A stretch of 15,975 nt of DNA from NCBI GenBank assembly GCA_030840515.1, contig JAVEEJ010000154.1, forward strand, positions 1-15,975, read 5' to 3'. Source of the stretch: Frankiaceae bacterium. GTDB taxonomy: Bacteria > Actinomycetota > Actinomycetes > JAVEEJ01. This document shows positions 1 through 6,094 of this stretch, piece after piece. A program made the position numbers and the translations under genes. Position 1 is the stretch's first letter. Each line of letters begins with the position of its first letter. The notes below the pieces were generated by a model. It was not told the DNA's origin. It did no database searches and saw only the letters and a list, made by a program, of their open reading frames with translations.

Positions 1-63
1 AGACCATCCGGTCTGGGCCTTTCGGACTATCTTTCGTTGTTTGGCGACCTGCTGTCCGGTGGT

Positions 64-88
64 GAGAAAGGGTCGGCCCGACCCTCTC
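64..88. repeat. Dyad-symmetric element upstream of the secreted protein gene
   Basis: The core is GGGTCGG, one base, CCGACCC (70-84), a perfect 7-base inverted repeat. Looser symmetry extends outward (GAGAAA on the left, TCTC on the right). It lies 13 bases upstream of the ribosome binding site of the gene starting at 111. It could be an operator or a hairpin in the leader RNA. The sequence does not decide between these. Confidence 0.45.
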
Positions 89-97
89 AACCATTCT

Positions 98-104
98 GAA
101 GGAA
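98..104 (+). promoter_or_regulatory. Ribosome binding site of the secreted protein gene
   Basis: GAAGGAA lies 6 bases before the ATG at 111 and supports that start. The rest of positions 1-97 holds no gene. It has a small hairpin at 1-14 (AGACC and GGTCT arms), two CTTTCG repeats at 19-24 and 31-36, and a possible -10 hexamer TATCTT at 28-33. Confidence 0.6.
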
Positions 105-110
105 GCCTTC

Positions 111-1391
111 ATGCGCAAGCGCTCCGCTGCCCTCATCCTCGCCACCGCGACGATGTCCATCGCCCTTCCTCTGAATGCCGCGTCCGCGACCGACAGCTCG
201 GTCATCGTCCGTTCCGTCCCAGCAGCCGGGATCGGCGCGACGGGAATCAAGCCGATGAACCTCAACTGCGCTGTCGGCGGCTCGGGAACGGGCTCGATGA
301 CCACCGTGTCGAGCACCGGCGCCCCGTCCGGCCAGGGCTCCCTCCGGATGTCCGTCGGCAGCAACCAGGACACCGAGGTCGGTTTCTACAAGGCTTATGC
401 GGCGCCGCTCCCCGCGGCCCAGCTGACCTCACTGTCCTTCGGCATCCTCGGGGTCTCGGACAACGACCCCTACTTCCTCGACCTCTACTTCGACCGCGAC
501 GGCGCGGGTGCCGGTGACGCCCAAGACCTGCTCGAGCTCGTCGTCCCGAACAACGCCACCTGGCAGTCGATCAACGGGATCACCACCGGCTACGACGTCT
601 ACCTCAACGAGAACACGACGGGTAACCCGGACAGCACCAACACCACGATCAGCCAGTACCTCGCCGGTGCTGGTCACGCGAGTGCGGGGCTCGTCGGCTG
701 GTACCTGACGAACTTCTGCTCGGCCTTCGCCAACCAGTCGGTCTACCTCGACAGCCTCACGGTTGGGGACAACGGCGCGGACAACACGACGTACGACTTC
801 GAGCCGGCCTCCTCGATCACTGTCGTCGGTGCTGGAACGATCAACTACGCCTCCACCCGCACCCTCACCGCAACGCTGAAGAGCGGCTCGCACCCGATCG
901 AGGGCGCACAGCTGCAGCTGTGGGCGAAGAAGTACCCGGCGACGACCTACTCGCTCCTCACGAGCCCGGTCGTGCCGCTGACCGGCTCCACCGGCGTCAC
1001 CTCGGTGTCGGTCAAGCCGACGGTCAACACGGCTTACCAGTTCCGCTACCCGGGCAACGAGCCCACGAACGGGCTCGCGAACTCGCCCGTGGCCATCGTC
1101 AACGTCGCGACCCTGATCGGGCGCACGCTGTCCGACACCACCCTGACCAGGACCCAGACCCTGGTCGTCACAGGGACGGTCAAGCCGCCCAAGCCCGGCA
1201 CCACCGTCTACCTCTACCGGGGCTCGGTCAGCATCGCCTACGCCAAGGTCGTCAGCACCAGCACCGGTGCCACCTACCGGCTGACAGCAGTCATCTCGAC
1301 CCCAGGCACCTACAGCCTCACGGTCCGGGGAGCAGCTGGGACCGGCAACTCCAGCGGCACCTCAGCTCCCGCGACGGTCACCGTCCGGTAG
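111..1391 (+). CDS. Secreted beta-sandwich protein with Ig-like C-terminal repeats, function unknown
   Basis: A 426-residue protein with a clear Sec signal peptide: MRKR, a hydrophobic stretch at residues 6-21 and likely cleavage after ASA at residue 26. Residues about 45-230 look like a jelly-roll or carbohydrate-binding-like beta domain. This part has many aromatic and Asp/Asn residues and ends in a DSLTVGD...YDFEP segment. Two cysteines (53 and 203) could form a disulfide. Residues about 233-332 and 334-426 look like two Ig-like modules ending in VAIVNV and ATVTV strands. No LPXTG motif, lipobox or C-terminal membrane segment is visible, so the protein is probably released or held non-covalently at the surface. 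The ATG at 111 has a good ribosome binding site. A strong hairpin follows the stop, so the gene looks monocistronic. I do not recognise a specific family, and binding of wall or extracellular glycans is only a guess. Confidence 0.85.
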   Translation: MRKRSAALILATATMSIALPLNAASATDSSVIVRSVPAAGIGATGIKPMNLNCAVGGSGTGSMTTVSSTGAPSGQGSLRMSVGSNQDTEVGFYKAYAAPLPAAQLTSLSFGILGVSDNDPYFLDLYFDRDGAGAGDAQDLLELVVPNNATWQSINGITTGYDVYLNENTTGNPDSTNTTISQYLAGAGHASAGLVGWYLTNFCSAFANQSVYLDSLTVGDNGADNTTYDFEPASSITVVGAGTINYASTRTLTATLKSGSHPIEGAQLQLWAKKYPATTYSLLTSPVVPLTGSTGVTSVSVKPTVNTAYQFRYPGNEPTNGLANSPVAIVNVATLIGRTLSDTTLTRTQTLVVTGTVKPPKPGTTVYLYRGSVSIAYAKVVSTSTGATYRLTAVISTPGTYSLTVRGAAGTGNSSGTSAPATVTVR

Positions 1392-1410
1392 TCGCTTCGC
1401 CGTAGACGTT

Positions 1411-1442
1411 GACGGCCGGTCCCCGTAGGGGGGCCGGCCGTC
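1411..1442 (+). terminator. Strong hairpin terminator without a U-tract
   Basis: Arms GACGGCCGGTCCCC (1411-1424) and GGGGGCCGGCCGTC (1429-1442) pair over 14 bases with one G-U pair and a 4-base loop. It starts 20 bases after the stop of the secreted protein gene. No run of T follows, which is common for actinobacterial terminators. Confidence 0.75.
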
Positions 1443-1468
1443 GGCATGTCAGCACCGAGGCCGACGCC

Positions 1469-1474
1469 TAGGCT
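1469..1474 (+). promoter_or_regulatory. -10 element of a leaderless promoter for the MFS gene
   Basis: TAGGCT fits the actinobacterial TANNNT -10 consensus and lies 6 bases before the GTG at 1481, so transcription should begin at or next to the start codon. No Shine-Dalgarno sequence precedes this GTG. No clear -35 box is seen. Confidence 0.55.
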
Positions 1475-1480
1475 CCGCGG

Positions 1481-2776
1481 GTGCTGACCGCCCGCGCGCC
1501 ACTCGAGCTGGTGCGTCAAGCGCCCTTCCGTCGGCTCTACCTGACACGGCTCAGCGCGCAGGTCTGCGACGGCGTCTTCCAGGTGGCGCTGGCCAGCTAC
1601 GTGCTGTTCAACCCCGAGAAGGCGACCACCGCCGGTGCAGCCGCGAAAATGTTCGCGATTCTCCTGCTGCCCTACTCGCTGGTGGGGCCGTTCACCGGCG
1701 TCTTGCTGGACCGGTGGCGGCGACAGCGCGTGCTCCTCACCGTGAACCTGCTGCGAGCTGTGATGGCGCTCGGCGTCGCCCTGGTCGTCGCGGCCGGCGT
1801 CGACAACCTGCTCTTCTACGTCAGCGCGCTCGCGGTGCTGAGCGTCAACCGCTTCTTCCTCGCGGGGTTGTCCGCGGCCCTGCCGCACGTGGTGCACCGC
1901 CGGGAGCTCATCCTCGCCAACGCGGTGTCGACGACGAGCGGAACCCTGGCCGCGGGCATCGGCGGTGCGGTCGGCTACCTGATCGACTCGGTCACCGGCG
2001 CGAGCGCCTGGGTCCTGGCCTGCGCGGCCATGGGCTACCTCGTCGCCGCCTGGTTCGCCAGCCGGGTCGGTCCCGATGAGCTCGGCCCGGACTTCGAGGC
2101 GGAGCCGGTCGAGACGCGGGAGGCGCTGGGGCACGTGCTGGCCGGTCTGCGCGACGGCGCACGCCATGTGTGGTCGCACAAGCGAGCGGGCTACGCGCTG
2201 ATCGCCATCGCCAGCCACCGCTTCTTCTACGGGCTCTCGACCATCGCCACGGTCCTGCTCTACCGCAACTACTTCCACGGGGACGCAGACACCGATGCGG
2301 CACTGGGTGGCCTGGCTCTGATCTTCCTCGCCAGCGGGCTGGGCGTGCTGACGGCGGCCGCCATCACGCCGTCAGCGAGCAGGCGTCTCGGCGAGGAGCG
2401 CTGGATCGTGTGGCTGTTCACCGCCGCCTCCGTCGTGGAGCTGGCGTGCGGATTCCCCTTCCAGCAGTGGACTTTCGCCATCGCCGCCTACGTGCTCGGC
2501 ATCGTCGCGCAGAGCTCGAAGATCTGCGTCGACACGATCGTGCAGCGATCCGTCGACCAGGCCTACCGAGGCCGGGTCTTCTCGTTCTACGACGTGCTGT
2601 TCAACGTCGCCTTCGTCGCCGCCGGCGCACTCGGCGCCCTGCTGCTGCCGACGAGCGGCAAGTCCTACGCCGTGATCACCACGATCGCGGTGGGCTATGC
2701 CGCAACGGCCCTCGCGTTCGCGCTCGTGTCACGACGAGCCCCGTCACGGGCTGAGCAGTCCGCCGATCAGCGGTAG
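1481..2776 (+). CDS. Major facilitator superfamily transporter
   Basis: A 431-residue polytopic membrane protein, a usual length for a 12-helix MFS permease. Near residues 70-84 the loop GPFTGVLLDRWRRQ resembles the conserved cytoplasmic loop 2-3 motif A (G-x3-D-R-x-x-R-R). The two halves are separated by a charged cytoplasmic loop at about residues 195-225, rich in Glu and Asp. A second DxxxxGRVFS-type loop occurs in the C-terminal half. The substrate cannot be read from the sequence. The gene is apparently leaderless, with the GTG 6 bases after TAGGCT. Its last 33 bases overlap the end of the convergent lipoprotein gene. Predicted MFS permeases are often found beside cca/pcnA in actinobacteria, but no functional link is established from the sequence. 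Confidence 0.88.
   Translation: MLTARAPLELVRQAPFRRLYLTRLSAQVCDGVFQVALASYVLFNPEKATTAGAAAKMFAILLLPYSLVGPFTGVLLDRWRRQRVLLTVNLLRAVMALGVALVVAAGVDNLLFYVSALAVLSVNRFFLAGLSAALPHVVHRRELILANAVSTTSGTLAAGIGGAVGYLIDSVTGASAWVLACAAMGYLVAAWFASRVGPDELGPDFEAEPVETREALGHVLAGLRDGARHVWSHKRAGYALIAIASHRFFYGLSTIATVLLYRNYFHGDADTDAALGGLALIFLASGLGVLTAAAITPSASRRLGEERWIVWLFTAASVVELACGFPFQQWTFAIAAYVLGIVAQSSKICVDTIVQRSVDQAYRGRVFSFYDVLFNVAFVAAGALGALLLPTSGKSYAVITTIAVGYAATALAFALVSRRAPSRAEQSADQR
2737..2752. terminator. Possible bidirectional hairpin in the convergent gene overlap
   Basis: AGCCC (2737-2741) and GGGCT (2748-2752) form a 5-base stem with a 6-base loop, at the point where the MFS and lipoprotein genes converge and overlap. 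The stem is short and lies in coding sequence, so this is a weak call. Confidence 0.25.
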
Positions 2777-4003
2777 CTGCGCCAACGAGGGAATCGGAGT
2801 CGGCACCAGCCGCCCCACCACGTCCTTGACGTCGTCAACGGTGCCCGATGAGGAGGGCTTGGGGGTCGGGCTCTTCGTCGGACGTGGGGACGTCGTGGGG
2901 TGTTCACTCGGAGATCCCGGCGTCGACGGGTCCGGCGTGTGCGTCGGGCCGCCCGGCAACGTGATGACCGGGCCGCCCGTAGGTCCAGTGATCGGCCCGG
3001 AGGGGCCGGTCAGGCCGGAGCCGAGCAGGGCGTCGATCGCCGCGCTCACCCCGCTGCTCGTGGTCCCGACCAGCCGAGCCACGACGCCCCAGGAGCCGTC
3101 CTGCTGCCGCAGGGTGAAGGCGAGCCGGGTCGCTTGCGCAACAGCTGCCTTGTCCGTTCCACGCGCAGCGCGACCGATCGCCACCGGAAGCGCCACCTCC
3201 GAGGTCGTCGTACTCGCTCGCCCACCTTGGCCCGCCAGCGCGGGCGCGACCGCGGGCTCCCCTGTGAAGGAGGCCGGCGAGACGAAGCCTTCGCGAGTCG
3301 CGGCCGCCACGAGCGCACCCGCATCCGGCCCGCTGTCGAGCGCCAGCGCCGTGCGCTGCAGGGACTGGTCATCGGCCACGAGGTCGGGGACCACTCGGCG
3401 CTCGGCAGAGTCGTCCGTGAGGACGAGGGGAGCGGCCTGTCGCGGGAGGACGCGGCCGACCACCAGGACCTGGCGGTAGCTCGGGACGGAGAGATGGCCG
3501 CCGCCGATCGCGCTGACCTGCGCCGAGCCGGCGAGTACGCCGACCCGCACCGCGGCCGTGCGCTCCATCCGGACGACGCCCCCGCGACCGAGGTCGACCT
3601 TGACCGGACCGACGTCGAGGTTCGCGTGCGGGCCGCTGCGGCCGTCGACGATCAGCGCGCCGCGGCGCAGCTCGGCGCCATCAGGCCGTACGTAGTAGAG
3701 GGTGTCGTAGCCGAGGATCGCCTCACGCCCGCCGGTGGACAGGATCGCCGAGCTGATGAGGTTGGACGCCGAGGTCCGGAGCGCTTCGCCGGTCTGAAGC
3801 TTCCTGCCCACGGTCGCGGCACTGGTCGAACCATCGGCCGCGACCACGACGGCGTCCCGCACGGCGGTGATCGTGGTGCCGCTCGGGGAGTCGTGGCCGC
3901 AGCCCGCCAGGCCTACCGCCGCCAGCACCACGGGCAGCACGGGAAGCAGGGCAGCAGGGCGCGAAGATGCGCCTTCCGTCCGGCTTCGCCCCATGCGTTC
4001 CAT
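2744..4003 (-). CDS. FecR-like domain lipoprotein with a Pro/Thr/Ser-rich tail
   Basis: A 419-residue predicted lipoprotein. A basic N-terminus and hydrophobic helix (residues 17-34) end in a lipobox LAGC with the acylated cysteine at 35. Residues about 68-185 resemble the FecR domain: 'GEALRTSASN', strand-rich repeats, then VRVGVLAGSAQV near 152-163. Residues about 200-310 form a second region of unknown fold. Residues about 335-385 are a disordered Gly/Pro/Thr/Ser linker, followed by a short hydrophobic C-terminal segment. Proteins with this domain include anti-sigma-type signal transducers and envelope proteins of unknown role. A lipid-anchored FecR protein without a cytoplasmic domain is unlikely to bind a sigma factor directly. 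The ATG at 4003 and an in-frame ATG at 3994 are both possible starts, and neither has a clear ribosome binding site. The gene follows cca by 40 bases on the same strand and may be cotranscribed with it. Confidence 0.75.
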   Translation of the reverse strand: MERMGRSRTEGASSRPAALLPVLPVVLAAVGLAGCGHDSPSGTTITAVRDAVVVAADGSTSAATVGRKLQTGEALRTSASNLISSAILSTGGREAILGYDTLYYVRPDGAELRRGALIVDGRSGPHANLDVGPVKVDLGRGGVVRMERTAAVRVGVLAGSAQVSAIGGGHLSVPSYRQVLVVGRVLPRQAAPLVLTDDSAERRVVPDLVADDQSLQRTALALDSGPDAGALVAAATREGFVSPASFTGEPAVAPALAGQGGRASTTTSEVALPVAIGRAARGTDKAAVAQATRLAFTLRQQDGSWGVVARLVGTTSSGVSAAIDALLGSGLTGPSGPITGPTGGPVITLPGGPTHTPDPSTPGSPSEHPTTSPRPTKSPTPKPSSSGTVDDVKDVVGRLVPTPIPSLAQLPLIGGLLSP

Positions 4004-4032
4004 CGTCCGTCTGTTGGAGTGCGCCAGCCATG

Positions 4033-4044
4033 GTCATTAATGAC
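4033..4044. repeat. Perfect AT-rich 12-base palindrome between cca and the lipoprotein gene
   Basis: GTCATTAATGAC is its own reverse complement. It touches the last base of the cca stop codon and lies about 30 bases upstream of the lipoprotein start. Its base composition differs sharply from the surrounding GC-rich DNA, which would fit a protein binding site. No matching regulator is visible in the window. Confidence 0.45.
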
Positions 4045-5519
4045 TATTCCGCAGGCGGAGGCGCCAGGCCCGCAGCCCGCGCCCACGTCATCAACTCGGC
4101 ACGGGCGGCGTCCGGCTCAAGCGGCCCCTTGTCCAGTCGGATCTCCAGCATGTGCCGATAAGCCCGGCCCACGTCCGGGCCGGGGGGAAGCCCGAGGATC
4201 TGCATGATGTCGTTGCCGTCGAGGTCCGGCCGCACGGCGGCAAGCTCCTCCTCCTCCGACAGCCGGGCGATCCTCGCCTCGAGTGCGTCGTAGGCGGCCG
4301 CGAGCCGGGCCGCCTTGCGCTGGTTGCGGGTCGTGCAGTCCGACCGGGTCAGCACGTGGAGCCGGTTCAGCTGCTCGCCCGCGTCCCGGACATAGCGGCG
4401 CACGGCGGAGTCGGTCCACTCGCCCTCGCCGTAGCCGTGGAAGCGCAGGTGCAGGGCCACCAGGAGAGCGACGTCCTCGACCACCTGCTTGGGGAAGCGC
4501 AGCGCCGCCAGTCGCTTGCGCGCCATCCGGGCGCCGACCAGCTCGTGGTGGTGGAACGACACACCCCCGTCGGGGCCGAAGTCCCGGGTGTCCGGCTTGC
4601 CGATGTCGTGCAGGAGCGCGGCGATGCGCAGCACCAGGTCGGGCCCGCCACCCGGCAACCGCGACTCCTGGGCGATCGCCTGGTCCAGGACGGTGAGCGT
4701 GTGCTCGTAGACGTCCTTGTGCCGGTGGTGCTCGTCCACCGTCTCCTTGAGCCGCGGCAGCTCAGGGAGCACTCGGCCGGCCAGGCCGGTGTCCACCAGC
4801 AGGGTCAGCCCCCGCCGGGGATGCGGTGCCAGCAGCAGCTTGGCGAGCTCATCCCGGATCCGCTCTGCGGACACGATGTCGATCCGCTCGGCCTTCTCCG
4901 CCATGACGCGGACGGCGTCCGGGTCCACGTCGAAGCCGAGCTGGGCGCTGAACCGGGCCGCCCTCAGCATCCGCAGTGGGTCGTCGCTGAAGCTGTCCTC
5001 CGGTCGGCCCGGCGTGCGCAGCAGCCTGCGACCGAGGTCCTCGAGACCACCGAAGGGGTCGACGAGCGGCGCGGCGGCCGAGAAGGGGAGCGGGACAGCC
5101 ATCGCGTTGACCGCGAAGTCGCGCCGGAGCAGGTCCTCTTCCAGCGAGTCGCCGTAGCGCACCTGGGGTTTGCGCGTCTGGGCGTCGTACGCCTCGGCCC
5201 GGTAGGTCGTGACCTCCAGCCGCAGGTCACCCCGCTGGATGCCCACGGTCCCGAACTCGATGCCCGTGGTCCACGTCGTGCCCCAGCCGGCGACGGCGGC
5301 CAGCACCTCTTCCGGCCGGGCGTCGGTGGCGAAGTCGAGGTCGACGCCGAGCCGGCCGAGGAGCGCGTCCCGGACGGAGCCGCCGACCACGGCGAGGGCG
5401 TGCCCCGTGCTGCCGAGCCGGGCCGCAAGGTCGTCGAGCACCGGTGCGACCCGGCTGAGGTGCTGCACCGCCCTGATCCGGGCCTCGGCGAGGTCTCTCG
5501 GGAGCTCTGCGGCAGGCAC
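4044..5519 (-). CDS. cca: CCA-adding tRNA nucleotidyltransferase with HD domain
   Basis: A 491-residue class II nucleotidyltransferase that adds or repairs the 3' CCA end of tRNAs in the cytoplasm. In Mycobacterium the orthologue at this locus is named PcnA. The catalytic head shows GGSVRD (46-51), the metal-binding DLDF with Asp60 and Asp62, RRDFAVNAM (132-140) and DDPLRMLRAARF (179-190). A C-terminal HD hydrolase domain follows, with HLDD-type residues in KDVYEHTLTVLD (268-279) and LLHDIGKPD (302-310), a fusion usual in bacterial enzymes of this type. The length is normal and nothing is missing. The GTG at 5519 lies 8 bases downstream of a TACCCT -10 hexamer, which favours leaderless expression from this start. 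The gene is divergent from the NUDIX hydrolase and is followed by the FecR-like lipoprotein. Confidence 0.96.
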   Translation of the reverse strand: MPAAELPRDLAEARIRAVQHLSRVAPVLDDLAARLGSTGHALAVVGGSVRDALLGRLGVDLDFATDARPEEVLAAVAGWGTTWTTGIEFGTVGIQRGDLRLEVTTYRAEAYDAQTRKPQVRYGDSLEEDLLRRDFAVNAMAVPLPFSAAAPLVDPFGGLEDLGRRLLRTPGRPEDSFSDDPLRMLRAARFSAQLGFDVDPDAVRVMAEKAERIDIVSAERIRDELAKLLLAPHPRRGLTLLVDTGLAGRVLPELPRLKETVDEHHRHKDVYEHTLTVLDQAIAQESRLPGGGPDLVLRIAALLHDIGKPDTRDFGPDGGVSFHHHELVGARMARKRLAALRFPKQVVEDVALLVALHLRFHGYGEGEWTDSAVRRYVRDAGEQLNRLHVLTRSDCTTRNQRKAARLAAAYDALEARIARLSEEEELAAVRPDLDGNDIMQILGLPPGPDVGRAYRHMLEIRLDKGPLEPDAARAELMTWARAAGLAPPPAE

Positions 5520-5527
5520 GGTGACGA

Positions 5528-5533
5528 AGGGTA
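5528..5533 (-). promoter_or_regulatory. -10 element of the cca promoter
   Basis: Read on the minus strand this is TACCCT, a TANNNT match, 8 bases before the GTG start of cca. Together with TAGCAT at 5590-5595 on the other strand it makes a compact divergent promoter region between cca and the NUDIX gene. Confidence 0.5.
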
Positions 5534-5589
5534 CGGGCGGACCGCGCCGAGGCCGGTCGCGCGTGGTGGGTGCGCTCGAGCAGCGCGGC

Positions 5590-5595
5590 TAGCAT
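5590..5595 (+). promoter_or_regulatory. -10 element of the NUDIX-DUF6049-murJ operon
   Basis: TAGCAT lies 7 bases before the GTG at 5603. It supports that codon as a leaderless start rather than the in-frame upstream GTG at 5570, which would place the promoter inside the coding sequence. Confidence 0.55.
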
Positions 5596-5602
5596 CGGCC
5601 AC

Positions 5603-6094
5603 GTGACCGCCGGACGTCCCGCCCGACCCGCCCGCCCGCGGTCCTCCGGGGGACGGCGGCTGCAGCGGGTCGAGGAGACCTCGGCAGGGGGGCTCGTGCT
5701 GGACGGCAGGGGCGACGACGCCAGGGCGGCGATCATCGGGCGCATCGATCGCCGTGGGCGTCTGCTGTGGTCCCTGCCCAAGGGCCACATCGAAGAAGGC
5801 GAGACGACCGAGGACGCCGCCGTGCGCGAGGTCGCCGAGGAGACGGGCATCACCGGACGCGTCCTGGCCCCGTTGGGCACGATCGACTTCTGGTTCGTGG
5901 CCGAAGGCCGGCGCGTGCACAAGACCGTCCACCACTTCCTGCTCATGGCCGAGGGCGGCGAGCTCTCCGACGCTGACATCGAGGTCGCCGAAGTCGCCTG
6001 GGTCCCGCTGCGCGAGCTCGCCGAACGGCTGGCGTATGCCGACGAGAGAGCGCTGCTGGGCCGCCTGCCCGAGCTGCTCGCCGACTCGGCGTGA
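5603..6094 (+). CDS. NUDIX hydrolase (MutT4-type locus)
   Basis: A 163-residue protein with a complete Nudix box, G-x5-E-x7-R-E-V-A-E-E-T-G-I, spanning Gly61 to Ile83. The glutamates at 76, 79 and 80 should bind the catalytic metal. The family hydrolyses nucleoside diphosphates linked to another group X. The substrate here is not evident. At the same place in Mycobacterium lies Rv3908, annotated as mutT4. The N-terminal 25 residues are rich in Arg and Pro and probably disordered. The gene appears leaderless, with the start at 5603 chosen because TAGCAT lies 7 bases upstream. Its stop overlaps the next start as GTGA at 6091-6094, so translation is probably coupled to the DUF6049 gene. Confidence 0.93.
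   Translation: MTAGRPARPARPRSSGGRRLQRVEETSAGGLVLDGRGDDARAAIIGRIDRRGRLLWSLPKGHIEEGETTEDAAVREVAEETGITGRVLAPLGTIDFWFVAEGRRVHKTVHHFLLMAEGGELSDADIEVAEVAWVPLRELAERLAYADERALLGRLPELLADSA

Noticed and set aside
1..60. A known riboswitch class upstream of the first gene
   Set aside because: Small hairpins and repeats are present, but I could match no conserved riboswitch core, and the true start of the leader may lie outside the window.
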